Shown: positions 7,552 to 17,583, numbered from the stretch's first letter. The stretch is 64,000 bases of DNA from Aquimarina latercula DSM 2041 (GCF_000430645.1 NZ_AUMK01000019.1:16802-80801); one strand, 5' to 3'. The notes: generated by a model not told the origin, from the sequence alone. Program-made: numbers and translations.

Positions 7552-10335
7552 TTAGCGTAAACTCAACTTGGTGGTGGCTATTCCTTTTTCATTTTGGATT
7601 TGTACTAAGTACAGTCCTCTGGCTAATTCTCCTATTTCAAAATTAGTTCCTGGTTCAAAATCGCCTTCAAATTTTTTTGCTAAAGACCCAGTAATCGTGT
7701 AGACGAAAACTTTTTGTACGGATTCATTAATACTAAATACCGTTTTAGCAGGGTTAGGGTATGCGTTAAAACTATTCCCTTTAATAAAATCCTGAGTACT
7801 TAAACTGCGTTGTTGATTCGCATATATTTTAAATTCACCAGGTTGTAATGAAATAACGGCGTTTACATCAGTCACTTCTATAGAAGATCCTGCTTCATCT
7901 AATAAATCATACCAAGTTCCAGTTTCTTGAAAAGTAGGATTGATAGAAATGGTACTAACTCCAAAATTTCCAATAATGGTTACATATCTTATCTCATCAC
8001 CAGTTGCAGAATCATCTGTAAGTTGAATTTTCTTTGATGTGGCAGATGATAATGATAATGTAAAATCATCTGTTTTAAAGATGCTTTCATTTAACTTCAA
8101 ATTAATAAGTTTAGCGTAGAGATCATAAACATCTGTTCTGTCTGTTACATTTAGATAATCCCAACGAATTGGTTTTGCATCTGTTCTACAATTATCACTA
8201 TTACTTCCATCCTGACAACGATTGATACTAAATTCGTATCCTAGCTCTCCGAATTGCCAAATCATTTTAGGTCCTGGTATTGTAAAATAGAACGCACCTG
8301 CGAGTTCTACTCTGTCCAATCCAGTAGATAGTTCGGTTATATCATATGTTGGAGAATTAGTGTCATTTCCGAATTGAATGTTTTTATACATTAAACGTTC
8401 TTCGTCGTGACTCTCCATATAACTAATATTTGATGGAGTAGTCCAACCACGTGCTAGATAAGAAACGGATTGAAAATTAGAATCTCCATAGCCCATAGTG
8501 GCTTGATTATAGTTGAAATTACTATTTCCCCAAACAAGCATACCTTCATTAATTAAGATAGTTTCTTCAGAATTTGGAGCGAAATGTTCAAGAATAACAT
8601 ATGCATTGGCGTCAACAGCTTGAATCGCTGTATTCATTCTGGTAAGTATATCAATTCGGCTTTGATCAAATGACCCTCCATCACCAATAGTGTTAGTAAA
8701 CCCTTTGGTGAAGTCAAATCTAAAACCATCAATATTGTATTCTGTTAACCAATATTCGTTTAATCGATCAATATAATCTTCTGTAGCTTGTGATTCGTGA
8801 TCTATATCATTAAAGAATGAAAAAGTCGGATTAGAATCAGTTTCTCTAAATATTGGGTTCTCCGCGGTCGCCTGACCATTATAGCAACCATTACAATCAT
8901 TCCACATTCTATAATAAGGATTTTGACCAGTAGCATGATTGTAAACAACATCTAATATAACCGCAATTCCTCTGGCATGACATTCATCTATAAATTGTTT
9001 AAATGCAGTAGGAGTTCCATAATACTTATCCAATGCCATGTGAAATGAAGGGTTGTATCCCCAACTAATGTTTCCATCAAATTCTGAAACAGGCATTAAT
9101 TCGATTGCATTGATGCCTAAATCCTCTAAGTAATCAAGTCTTGCTTTTACAGCATCAAACGAATGTAAAGCATCAAAATCTCTTATTAATAATTCATAAA
9201 TAACTAAATCAGTTACTTCAGGTCTTTGGAAATTTGTAGTCTGCCAAATATAATCAGCTTCTCCAGTTTTAAACCAAGATACTGCATCATTAGTTTTTCC
9301 GGTAGGATAGCTTGGCAAATCAGGAAAAGTTACGTTATCAATAAATACATCATTAAATTCAGATAATATTAAGGTAGAGTAGGGGTCTGCTACCGAAATA
9401 GAAGCGTCCACTACATATTGATATAATATATCAGCATTATCAGTTAAATTATCTAAAGTAATCCAAAACCTGTCTTGTGTACTATCTTTATTTAATAGAT
9501 ATGTGTTATCAAGAGTCCAATCATTATTGTTGAAATTTCCTTTTAAGTGAACATAGTTTTTTGCAGGAGCATATAATACAAAGGTAGCAGAAGTTCCATT
9601 TAGATTTAATCCATCTTTCATACCAGCAGGTACAGGAGCTTCGGTAACTACAGGGGTAGTAATAGCAGAAAAAGTTTCTGATAAAGAGTTTGTTGTTCCA
9701 GTTTCTGTAGCCACTAACTCAAAATCTACTCCTTCTGTGATTGTATAATTAGTAGTGTAATTTGTAATATTTGCTTGAGTGTTTACTGATGTTCCGTTAG
9801 CAAAAAGTTCAAAATCTGCATTTACAGTAGAAGTAGCAGTAATAGTAAGATCATTTCCATTATCAATGATGCTTACGGATTCGGTAGGAGCATCCAAAGT
9901 AAGTTGAAAGATACCTACGTTAACCACATTGTCTTGAGTTTTATTGTCACCAGTACCATCCTGAGCTTTCGCTAACATACCTATACGATCAATCCCAGTA
10001 GCACCATAAAAAGTAGTTGGTGTTAATGTAATGGAATACGTTCCATTTCCATTATCATTAAAGACCTGAGGTTGAGCACTATTTGATGAATCTGTCCAAT
10101 CACCATTATTCGGAGAGTTGATGGCAGCTGTTGCAGTTGGGCTATCAAAATACCATGCCCATAAATATAAGTCTGTTGTCCCCCATGCACTAAGATCTAC
10201 TCCAGATACAGTAATTGTGATTTCATCATCTTCGTTAAAAGCTGAAGGAGTAATTGTAAAAGTTGCATTTTGTTGTTGGGCATTAGACATAATGAGTCCT
10301 AGAAAGAACATAAATAATAAAGTAAACTTTTTCAT
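7552..10335 (-). CDS. Secreted GH13 alpha-amylase with CBM-like domains and T9SS sorting domain
   Basis: Extracellular starch-degrading enzyme of 927 residues. A signal peptide (MKKFTLLFMFFLGLIMSNAQ) is followed by beta-sandwich starch-binding-like domains (about 21-225), a CBM48-like segment (about 235-330, APAKNYVHLKGNFNNNDW), a GH13 catalytic barrel (about 370-760) and a C-terminal T9SS type A sorting domain (YPNPAKTVFSI ... GLYLVQIQNEKG). GH13 motifs are visible: I DVVYNH, II GFRFDF (nucleophile Asp), III VILEHF (acid/base Glu), IV SHDEER. It follows SusC, SusD and SusE genes on the same strand and so plays the SusG-like role at the surface, although it is a T9SS cargo and not a lipoprotein. 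A hairpin separates it from the SusE gene. Confidence 0.93.
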   Translation of the reverse strand: MKKFTLLFMFFLGLIMSNAQQQNATFTITPSAFNEDDEITITVSGVDLSAWGTTDLYLWAWYFDSPTATAAINSPNNGDWTDSSNSAQPQVFNDNGNGTYSITLTPTTFYGATGIDRIGMLAKAQDGTGDNKTQDNVVNVGIFQLTLDAPTESVSIIDNGNDLTITATSTVNADFELFANGTSVNTQANITNYTTNYTITEGVDFELVATETGTTNSLSETFSAITTPVVTEAPVPAGMKDGLNLNGTSATFVLYAPAKNYVHLKGNFNNNDWTLDNTYLLNKDSTQDRFWITLDNLTDNADILYQYVVDASISVADPYSTLILSEFNDVFIDNVTFPDLPSYPTGKTNDAVSWFKTGEADYIWQTTNFQRPEVTDLVIYELLIRDFDALHSFDAVKARLDYLEDLGINAIELMPVSEFDGNISWGYNPSFHMALDKYYGTPTAFKQFIDECHARGIAVILDVVYNHATGQNPYYRMWNDCNGCYNGQATAENPIFRETDSNPTFSFFNDIDHESQATEDYIDRLNEYWLTEYNIDGFRFDFTKGFTNTIGDGGSFDQSRIDILTRMNTAIQAVDANAYVILEHFAPNSEETILINEGMLVWGNSNFNYNQATMGYGDSNFQSVSYLARGWTTPSNISYMESHDEERLMYKNIQFGNDTNSPTYDITELSTGLDRVELAGAFYFTIPGPKMIWQFGELGYEFSINRCQDGSNSDNCRTDAKPIRWDYLNVTDRTDVYDLYAKLINLKLNESIFKTDDFTLSLSSATSKKIQLTDDSATGDEIRYVTIIGNFGVSTISINPTFQETGTWYDLLDEAGSSIEVTDVNAVISLQPGEFKIYANQQRSLSTQDFIKGNSFNAYPNPAKTVFSINESVQKVFVYTITGSLAKKFEGDFEPGTNFEIGELARGLYLVQIQNEKGIATTKLSLR

Positions 10336-10355
10336 GACGCTATATGTTTAAAGCA

Positions 10356-10385
10356 AAAAGGCTGTTAATTTAATAACAGCCTTTT
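10356..10385 (-). terminator. Hairpin/terminator between the SusE-like gene and the amylase gene
   Basis: Perfect 12-bp stem AAAAGGCTGTTA / TAACAGCCTTTT with a 6-base loop, followed by T residues on the minus strand. It lies only about 20 bp before the amylase ATG, so it may be a partial terminator that tunes amylase expression within the sus operon. Confidence 0.75.
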
Positions 10386-10401
10386 CTATGTTTATATTTA
10401 A

Positions 10402-11493
10402 CTATTGTGGTGTTAAAGTATATGTATAATTGTTAGGATTACTTAAGTCCAAAGTAACCATGTAAGTTCCAGCGGTATCCACACTAAGGTTTCCTCCATT
10501 AAATCCTAGTTGACCATCTTCTGCACCTGTACCTAGATTATCCTGTGGATCATCCCAGTTATCATTAGCTCTAAACTTGAATTCATCAACAGTTAAATCA
10601 ATTACAATACTCCAAGTTTGAGAAGCAGCATCATAGGTTAGATCTGTATCACTATCCCATCCAGTTGGCGTAGCAGCTCCAATAATACCCCACACTTGTT
10701 TTCTTGATGTCCAAGTAATGTTTTCTGGATCGGTGAAATCCGCATCTATTTTATAGTACCCAGCTTCAGAAACTCTCATGTTCGATTCTCCTTCTTGTAC
10801 TAAAATTCCTGAAGATCCACTTCCGTCAGCATCTCCATAATCTCCTTCAAAACTAGTATTGGTAGGTAATACTTTAAACTCCGGACTAGCATTGTTTAAG
10901 AAAATATATCCTTGAAAAGCAGTTGCTCCAAACTCAGCAGCTTCAATAGTTGGTAAAGTAGCCGCAGGTGTCCAATCGTCACCATACCCACCAGCACTTA
11001 GGAAGTTACCGATTATAAAAAACTTAGGCGCTTCTGTAGTAAACGGAGTTACAACAACAATTCTTGATTCAGAATATTGAGGTTCTCCAGCTCCAACATT
11101 CGCAGCTATTCTAACTTCTACATTAGAAGGTTCTCCAGGAGTCAAACCTAATGCCAAAGCTGCATTATTAAAAGAATCTACGGATACAGGAATTTGTAAT
11201 GAACTACCGCTCCCTAGTTCTTGAGCAGATGCGAATTCATTTCCTTCAGTGTCAACTTGAATAATATAGTTTGTAGCAGAATCAAAATTGAAATCTGCAT
11301 CTGTAAATGTAAACCTCTCTGCGAGCAGGTCTTTAGTTTCAAAAGTAAATACATAAGAAGTTCCAGCTTCTGGAGCAGTTAATACAGGAGCTTCGGCTAA
11401 TTCAAAAATTGGTCTATCTTCTATGTTGTCATCACTTGTACATCCAATAAATAATGTACTTAGTATAGCTAATGTTAAAAATATTTTTTTCAT
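10402..11493 (-). CDS. SusE/SusF-like outer-membrane starch-binding lipoprotein
   Basis: Surface lipoprotein of 363 residues that would bind starch oligosaccharides next to the SusCD complex. The N-terminus MKKIFLTLAILSTLFIGCTSDDN has a lipobox with Cys 18, followed by a SusE N-terminal-like domain (about 30-150: PVLTAPEAGTSYVFTFE...) and two beta-sandwich modules (about 155-265 and 268-363) rich in aromatic residues (FIIGNFLSAGGYGDDW, WGIIGAATPTGWDSDTD). It is directly downstream of the SusD gene and upstream of the amylase gene. Family is clear; assignment to SusE as opposed to SusF is by position. Confidence 0.88.
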   Translation of the reverse strand: MKKIFLTLAILSTLFIGCTSDDNIEDRPIFELAEAPVLTAPEAGTSYVFTFETKDLLAERFTFTDADFNFDSATNYIIQVDTEGNEFASAQELGSGSSLQIPVSVDSFNNAALALGLTPGEPSNVEVRIAANVGAGEPQYSESRIVVVTPFTTEAPKFFIIGNFLSAGGYGDDWTPAATLPTIEAAEFGATAFQGYIFLNNASPEFKVLPTNTSFEGDYGDADGSGSSGILVQEGESNMRVSEAGYYKIDADFTDPENITWTSRKQVWGIIGAATPTGWDSDTDLTYDAASQTWSIVIDLTVDEFKFRANDNWDDPQDNLGTGAEDGQLGFNGGNLSVDTAGTYMVTLDLSNPNNYTYTLTPQ

Positions 11494-11506
11494 TTTATAT
11501 AATTTT

Positions 11507-13354
11507 TTAATAACCTGAGTTTTGATTAATGTTTGGATTTGCTACTAATTCAGTAGACGGGATTGGGAAAAGGCTTATGTGTGGAGGTAGTGGAGAACCA
11601 TTGGTTGCACCATTTTTAAATGGCCATAAATAGGTTCCTCCGGTAAATTGTTCGAATCTTATTAGATCCGTTCTTCGTTGGCCTTCCCAGTATAATTCTC
11701 TTCCTCTTTCGTCGAGTAAGAAGTCTAATGTTAGATCTCCAGCATTTATATTTCCGCTAGAGTCACCATAAGCACGTTCTCTTAATTGATTAACATACCC
11801 TACAGCATCATTAGGGGTACCTCCTGTACCGCCTCTTACTACAGCTTCGGCATAGTTTAAGAAAACTTCTCCAAGTCTAAACATGTGAAAATCAGCATCT
11901 ACGTGAGTGCCTGTTCCATCTGATCCTGGTGCTAAATCAACCCCAACATTTCTCCATTTTTGTATTGCATACCCATCAGAATAATTAGAAAGCGTTGCAA
12001 TTTCAAGAGTTTGACCGCTAGAATAAAATTTTCCTCTTGAGTCATTCCAAAGTGGTTGAGAGGCAATCGAAACTGCCATCGCTGGTGCTGGTACTTCAGT
12101 ACCATTATTTGTGATAACACCAGTCAAAAAGTCATAGTTATATACCTCGTTTGAGTCAAAGTTAGGATTAATGTTATTTTCATCAGATCCTAGGTATTCG
12201 AAATCACCGTCGGCATCAAATGCTTTTAATGTACCAGCATCTTCAGCTAATAACCTTAAATCATTATCATATTCATAGATTTCAAAAGATCCATTACTAC
12301 TGCCAAATAAATCGACAAAAGCTTCTGTAGTTCGTACTCCAAACCATCCACCATCTATACCAAATGCTCTAGGTCGAATATTTCCACCAATTGGTGCATG
12401 TGTTAAGAAAGTAGTTCCTCCAAAAGATTGCGTATTAATTCCATCAAAAGCAATACTAAAAATACTTTCGCTTTGAGAACCATTGAAATTATTGTCTGCT
12501 AAGAAAAGTTTCTGATAATCATCAACTAAAGAAAAACCTGCGTTCAATATTTTATTAGTGTATTCTAAACTTTCTGTATACATTTCTACACCGGTATATA
12601 CTTCTGCATTTAAATAAAGTTTTGACAATAGCATCCATACAGCAGCTTGGTCAGCTCTGGGATACGAATTTGTTCGTGGTGCTGGCATTTCATCTTCGAT
12701 AGCTAATAATTCAGATACCACAAAATCAAATGCTTCTTTTCTAGAGATTTGTGGAGGAATAAAACCAACTACTGGATTATCTTCTGTGAAGAAAGCAATA
12801 TTTCCAAACATATCGACTAGATGAAAATGACTTAATGCTCTTAAGAAACGGGCTTCTGCTCTAAATCCTTGAATTTCTGATCTTAGAGCAGCGGAAACTC
12901 CCCTTGAATCTAATTTCCCATCAGTCGTTTGACGTAAAAATTCGTTTACTGATGAAACCTGAAAGTTAGCTCTATCATAGAATGCTCTTACAAAAGCATT
13001 ACTAGAGGTCCATTGTCCAAAATTCAGTACAGGTAAATCAGGATCTCCCCAAGCAATTACGGCTTCATCTGTTGGTAATTCTTGTAGTTGCCAAAACCCT
13101 CTTAAGTATTGACCGAAACCTGCATCAATACCAGAAATATCACTGTTACCTGGCCCTAATTGTCCACTTACTGCTAGTCCAGAGTATAATTTACCAAGAG
13201 CTTGCAAATATGCTTGATCAGAACTAAAGAATTCGTCTGTAGTTTGATTCTGATCATCATTAACTTCAACATCTAAATCATCAGTACATGATCCCATAGA
13301 TAATAGGAAGGCACATATACCAATGTTTACTAAGTTTTTAAATTTTATCTTCAT
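11507..13354 (-). CDS. susD: SusD/RagB-family nutrient-binding outer-membrane lipoprotein
   Basis: Substrate-capturing lid of the SusC transporter. I start it at the ATG at 13354, which gives a proper lipoprotein signal (MKIKFKNLVNIGICAFLLSMGSCTDD, Cys 24) and 615 residues; a longer in-frame extension to 13435 would overlap the end of susC and lacks a signal peptide. The body shows SusD features: N-terminal helical TPR-like part (FRAEARFLRALSHFHLVDMFGNI, SKLYLNAEVYTG) and the C-terminal region (MFRLGEVFLNYAEAVVRGG, LLDERGRELYWEGQRRTDLIRF) typical of the family. It lies 13 bp after the susC stop. Maltodextrin specificity is inferred from neighbouring GH13 and GH65 genes. Confidence 0.95.
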   Translation of the reverse strand: MKIKFKNLVNIGICAFLLSMGSCTDDLDVEVNDDQNQTTDEFFSSDQAYLQALGKLYSGLAVSGQLGPGNSDISGIDAGFGQYLRGFWQLQELPTDEAVIAWGDPDLPVLNFGQWTSSNAFVRAFYDRANFQVSSVNEFLRQTTDGKLDSRGVSAALRSEIQGFRAEARFLRALSHFHLVDMFGNIAFFTEDNPVVGFIPPQISRKEAFDFVVSELLAIEDEMPAPRTNSYPRADQAAVWMLLSKLYLNAEVYTGVEMYTESLEYTNKILNAGFSLVDDYQKLFLADNNFNGSQSESIFSIAFDGINTQSFGGTTFLTHAPIGGNIRPRAFGIDGGWFGVRTTEAFVDLFGSSNGSFEIYEYDNDLRLLAEDAGTLKAFDADGDFEYLGSDENNINPNFDSNEVYNYDFLTGVITNNGTEVPAPAMAVSIASQPLWNDSRGKFYSSGQTLEIATLSNYSDGYAIQKWRNVGVDLAPGSDGTGTHVDADFHMFRLGEVFLNYAEAVVRGGTGGTPNDAVGYVNQLRERAYGDSSGNINAGDLTLDFLLDERGRELYWEGQRRTDLIRFEQFTGGTYLWPFKNGATNGSPLPPHISLFPIPSTELVANPNINQNSGY

Positions 13355-13367
13355 TGCATTAATTTTT

Positions 13368-16334
13368 TTAAAAGTCCAAATTAACTCCAAATTGGTATGT
13401 TCTCGGTCTAGGATATATAGTACTATCAAAACCACTACTGATTTCTGGATCTATACCGGTATAATCAGTAATAATTAAAACATTATTCACTGTTCCGTAC
13501 AATTTCATATCAATATTCTTATAGTTTAAGAAATTCTTAAAAGTGTATCCTAAAGAGATGTTATCTAATTTTAGGAATGAAGCATCTTGGATATAATAAT
13601 CAGAAGAAAACCTATCAACTCCACCATCAAAAAAGTTAGACTGTAATAAGTCTGTAGTAGTGTTAGAAAGTGTATTCTGGAAATTCAAAATTCTTCTTCC
13701 ATTACTTCCTGCATCTACAAAATTATAGTTATAGTTCCCTACACTACCTCTCCAGAACATACTAAAGTTCCAATTCTTATAATCTAAGATGGTATTAAAA
13801 CCGTAAAAGAAATCTGCTGCAGGTTTTCTGTAGATGTATTTATCTTTTTCATTGATGATATTGTCATTGTTCCTATCAACATAAGCTCCTTCTACAGGCA
13901 CACCATTCGCATCATATATTTGTTCAAATACCCAATAAGAATTAGGAGCAAAACCTACGGTTTGGATGTTGATATTACTTCCAACAAAACCTGTGTTAAA
14001 GAAACCTTCGAAATTAGGATTGTCTACAGCAAATAATTCTGTAACTTCTCCTTTTTGAAAAGTTATATTACCTCCAATTTGCCACCTTAAGTTTTCCGTT
14101 TGTATAGGAGTAACATTTAAAGAAAGTTCAAGACCTTCATTTGTAAGGTTACCTAGGTTAACATCATCTTCGTTTGATAAACTACCACTAGGAAGAGCAG
14201 CTAAGAATAAAAGATCTTCAGTTTCTTTTCTATAGAGATCTACAGAACCCGATACTCTACCGTCAAAAAGTCCATAATCTAAACCTATATTGTACTGAGT
14301 AGTAGTTTCCCAAGTTAAATCTGGATTATAAGGAAGTGCTAGACCTGTAGAGATAAAGATTGGGGTTCCATCTGGTTCTTGACCAATCTGATATTGAGAT
14401 TGTGGGTCACTAGTCAATATTCTAGCAAGAGATGGCGTAGCATCACCGATACTCTGTTGTGGTGTAACACCATAACTTACTCTAAACTTTAATTGAGAAA
14501 TTAAATTAGAATCTTTTAAGAAATTCTCGTTGTGTGCATTCCAAGAAAATGCTCCAGATGGACTATTTGTCCATTGATTTTCAAGACCAGAAAATCTTGA
14601 AGTCGCATCTCTTCTAAAACTTCCTGTAAAAATGTATTTGTCAGCAATAGAAATCGTAGCTCTTCCGAAAAAACCTAATAATACTTCTCTTGGATTATTA
14701 AATGGGTTATCTATTTCTACAAGATCAAATCCTCTACTAAAATTGTTTCCGCTATCCAGAAATTTCTGGTAAGAATATCCTGCGGTTACATCAAAAACAG
14801 TGTTTAAGTTTTCGACATCTTTTCTGTAATTCAAATAGAAATCAAAAAGTAAGTTTTCTCTTTTTTGATCAGATCTACTAAAACTATCATTTTGTAAACC
14901 TGTTGTATTTCCCACTGATTGAGCGGAAATAATATCTTCAGTCTTAGCGCTTGCTATTTCATACCCTACATTTAAGTTAGCTCTTAACTCTGGTAAGAAA
15001 TGAAATTTATAATCTACTTCTAGATTTCCAAGACTTCTAAATACCAAACCGGTTAAATCGCTTTGTTCTAATAAAGCAACGGGATTTTGTCCAGCTAATG
15101 CAATTGGATTTCCACTGCCATCTAACCATTGAAAGTAATTCCCGAAATTATTATCCTGGAAAACTGGTTGTGTTGGATCAAAGCCTAATGCAGCTCCAAT
15201 ACTTGTTCCATTTGAATCACGACCTGCATAGGTGTAGTCTTCAATAGCAGTTTTTATATTTGTATTAATTCTTAAATGATTATCAAAAAATTTCGTTCGG
15301 ATATTAGCCGATAAGGAAGTTCTATCCAAATGATCTTTTTTAATAAGTCCTTCCTCACTAAGTAAACCAAGTGATACTCTATAATTAATCCAATCCCAAC
15401 CACTGGAAAGACTAATGTTATGATTTGTAGATACAGCATTTTGAAGAATCTCATCTTGCCAATCCGTATTTTCTGTTCCTAATAAATCAATTTGTGCTTG
15501 AGATCCATTAGCAGTAACATATTCTCTAAATTGATTCCCATCAAGAGCTTCAATTTTGTCAACTATTTCGGAAAATGTAACATTTCCGTTATAATTAAAT
15601 TTTAGCTTACCATCTGTGTTTAGCCCCTTTTTTGTTGTTATAATAATTACCCCATTAGAAGCTCTAAAACCATAAATTGCTGTTGCCGATGCATCTTTAA
15701 GTACGGTAAAGGATTCGATATCGTTTGGATTAATCGAATTTAGATTATTTCTTGTTCCTCCAGGTCCTGGATCTAATGGAACACCATCTACAATAATTAA
15801 TGGATTGTTAGATGCGTTAAGAGATGACCCTCCTCTAATTCTAATGGTAGACCCTTCACCAGGAGCACCACCATTATCGATTACAGTAACACCTGCTGTA
15901 CGTCCTTTGATCAATTGATCAGGAGAAGCATTTACACCTTGATTAAAATCATCCGCAGTAACGGTAGTAACAGAACCTGTTAAGTCCTTCTTTCTTACGG
16001 ATCCATAACCAATGACCACTACTTGTTCTAGTTCTGCAGCATCTTCTTGTAATGCAACATCAATTCTACTTGTCCCAGAGTATGTAAATTCCTGTGCAAT
16101 AAAGCCAACATAAGAGAACTCAATAATGTCCCCATTGTTAACCCCATTTAATACATAATTTCCATCAAAATCTGATGAAGTTCCGTTTGTTGTTCCCTTT
16201 ATGATGATGTTTACACCCGGAATAGGTTGACCATTTCCAGCATCGGTAACAGTACCACTGACCGACGACTGTGCAAAAAAGCTCATTGGTATCAACCACA
16301 ATAAAAACAATGCGCTTTTAGTAAATGTTTTCAT
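13368..16334 (-). CDS. susC: SusC/RagA-family TonB-linked outer-membrane transporter
   Basis: TonB-dependent channel of 988 residues that imports oligosaccharides with SusD. A signal peptide (MKTFTKSALFLLWLIPMSFFAQ) precedes a carboxypeptidase-regulatory-like domain (about 25-100, SGTVTDAGNGQPIPGVNIII), the TonB box region and plug domain (about 108-225: VVVIGYGSVRKKDLTGSV, IRIRGGSSLNASNNPLIIVDGVP, YGFRASNGVIIITTKKG), and a long beta-barrel that ends in an aromatic residue (QFGVNLDF), as outer-membrane barrels do. It is the first gene of the minus-strand operon and diverges from a LacI-type regulator. Starch or maltodextrin as substrate is inferred. Confidence 0.96.
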   Translation of the reverse strand: MKTFTKSALFLLWLIPMSFFAQSSVSGTVTDAGNGQPIPGVNIIIKGTTNGTSSDFDGNYVLNGVNNGDIIEFSYVGFIAQEFTYSGTSRIDVALQEDAAELEQVVVIGYGSVRKKDLTGSVTTVTADDFNQGVNASPDQLIKGRTAGVTVIDNGGAPGEGSTIRIRGGSSLNASNNPLIIVDGVPLDPGPGGTRNNLNSINPNDIESFTVLKDASATAIYGFRASNGVIIITTKKGLNTDGKLKFNYNGNVTFSEIVDKIEALDGNQFREYVTANGSQAQIDLLGTENTDWQDEILQNAVSTNHNISLSSGWDWINYRVSLGLLSEEGLIKKDHLDRTSLSANIRTKFFDNHLRINTNIKTAIEDYTYAGRDSNGTSIGAALGFDPTQPVFQDNNFGNYFQWLDGSGNPIALAGQNPVALLEQSDLTGLVFRSLGNLEVDYKFHFLPELRANLNVGYEIASAKTEDIISAQSVGNTTGLQNDSFSRSDQKRENLLFDFYLNYRKDVENLNTVFDVTAGYSYQKFLDSGNNFSRGFDLVEIDNPFNNPREVLLGFFGRATISIADKYIFTGSFRRDATSRFSGLENQWTNSPSGAFSWNAHNENFLKDSNLISQLKFRVSYGVTPQQSIGDATPSLARILTSDPQSQYQIGQEPDGTPIFISTGLALPYNPDLTWETTTQYNIGLDYGLFDGRVSGSVDLYRKETEDLLFLAALPSGSLSNEDDVNLGNLTNEGLELSLNVTPIQTENLRWQIGGNITFQKGEVTELFAVDNPNFEGFFNTGFVGSNINIQTVGFAPNSYWVFEQIYDANGVPVEGAYVDRNNDNIINEKDKYIYRKPAADFFYGFNTILDYKNWNFSMFWRGSVGNYNYNFVDAGSNGRRILNFQNTLSNTTTDLLQSNFFDGGVDRFSSDYYIQDASFLKLDNISLGYTFKNFLNYKNIDMKLYGTVNNVLIITDYTGIDPEISSGFDSTIYPRPRTYQFGVNLDF

Positions 16335-16367
16335 AAAAATTTAAATTAGTTTTTAATTGTTTTTAGC

Positions 16368-16385
16368 CTTATATTTTCACTTTCT
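16368..16385 (+). repeat. 18-nt exact repeat, copy 1
   Basis: CTTATATTTTCACTTTCT in the susC leader region; an identical copy lies at 17638-17655 upstream of the sugar transporter gene. Both are in control regions of the same utilisation locus, in the same absolute orientation. Confidence 0.6.
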
Positions 16386-16446
16386 GGAGTCCAAAGTATG
16401 TAAAATCTATGTTAAATTTCAGCTACGGTGTAGCCGTAACCTTACT

Positions 16447-16456
16447 CAAACGTTTG
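16447..16456. promoter_or_regulatory. CAAACGTTTG palindrome, candidate LacI-family operator
   Basis: Perfect 10-bp palindrome with central CG, the usual form of LacI-family operators, located in the 226-bp region between divergent susC and the LacI-type regulator gene. It could control either or both. No second copy with the full 10 bases was noticed near the transporter gene. Confidence 0.5.
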
Positions 16457-16560
16457 CGTGTGGATAACTTTTAAAATTCTGTTAAAATTTTAAGGGTAAT
16501 TGTGATCATATCGCATATTTTCGCACTAAACTTTAACTTTTAATAAAAAATTCGAGGGAA

Positions 16561-17583
16561 ATGAAGCAAAAAGTTACGTTAAAACAAATAGCAAAAGAAT
16601 TAGATGTATCTATTTCAACCGTGTCAAAAGCACTAAAAGATAGTGTAGAGATTAGTTTAGATACTCGACAAAAGGTAAAAGCCTTCGCTAAGTTGTATAA
16701 TTATAAGCCTAACAACATTGCGCTTAGCCTAAAAAACAGAAAAACAAAGACAATTGGTGTTATTATTCCAGAGATAGTTCATCACTTTTTTACCACTGTC
16801 ATTGGTGGTGTTGAGAAGGTTGCTAATGAAAAAGGATATAACGTAATTATCTGTTCTTCAAATAATTCTTTTGATAAAGAAGTGATAAATCTGGAGATGT
16901 TGGCTAGTGGTAGTGCTGATGGTTTCATCTTATCAGTAGCAAAAGAAACACAGCAAAAAAAAGATTACCATCATATAGAAGAAACGATGAGTCAGGGAAT
17001 GCCAGTCGTTCTTTTTGATAGAATTATTGATGAATTAGTATGTGATAAAGTTATTATTGATGATGGAAAAGGAGCACAGACAGCTACAAATCATCTGTTA
17101 TCGTTAGGGTGTAAAAAGATTGCAATTCTTACTACAGTTGATTATATCAGTGTAGGTAAGTTAAGAACTAATGGATATCTTAGAGCATTAAGAGCGTATG
17201 ATATTACGGCTAGAGAAGATTATATCTTAAAAATTGAGGATATTGATAACTGTGAAGCCGAAATATCTAATTTTCTTCAAAATAAAGATGTGGATGCGAT
17301 ATTCGCAGTAAATGAACTTTTTGCTGTTACAGCGGCCAGAGTTCTTAATGATCAAGGGAAAAAAGTACCAGATGATGTTTCAATAGTTGGTTTTACGGAT
17401 GGTATTTTATCAAAACATTTTATTCCTAGTTTAACAACAATTAGCCAACATGGAGAAGAGATGGGTGTTAGAGCTGCAAAACTACTTATAGATAAGCTTG
17501 AGGGAGAAGAAGATGTTCCTGAAGAATATAAAACAGTGATCATAGATACAAGCTTGATCCAAAGACAATCCACAAAAAAATAA
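16561..17583 (+). CDS. LacI-family transcriptional regulator of the maltodextrin locus
   Basis: Sugar-responsive DNA-binding protein of 340 residues, the usual length. The N-terminal helix-turn-helix (residues about 5-30, TLKQIAKELDVSISTVSKALK) and hinge precede a periplasmic-binding-protein-like sensor domain (KTIGVIIPEIVHHFFTTVIGGVE, GFILSVAKET, PVVLFDRIID, SIVGFTDGILSKHFIPSLTTI). It is divergent from susC and upstream of the transporter, phosphoglucomutase and maltose phosphorylase genes, so these are its likely targets. A central-CG palindrome lies about 105 bp before the start. Confidence 0.95.
   Translation: MKQKVTLKQIAKELDVSISTVSKALKDSVEISLDTRQKVKAFAKLYNYKPNNIALSLKNRKTKTIGVIIPEIVHHFFTTVIGGVEKVANEKGYNVIICSSNNSFDKEVINLEMLASGSADGFILSVAKETQQKKDYHHIEETMSQGMPVVLFDRIIDELVCDKVIIDDGKGAQTATNHLLSLGCKKIAILTTVDYISVGKLRTNGYLRALRAYDITAREDYILKIEDIDNCEAEISNFLQNKDVDAIFAVNELFAVTAARVLNDQGKKVPDDVSIVGFTDGILSKHFIPSLTTISQHGEEMGVRAAKLLIDKLEGEEDVPEEYKTVIIDTSLIQRQSTKK

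Noticed and set aside
13355..13435. N-terminal extension of the SusD frame
   Set aside because: It would overlap the end of susC, has no signal peptide, and the ATG at 13354 gives a standard lipoprotein signal.
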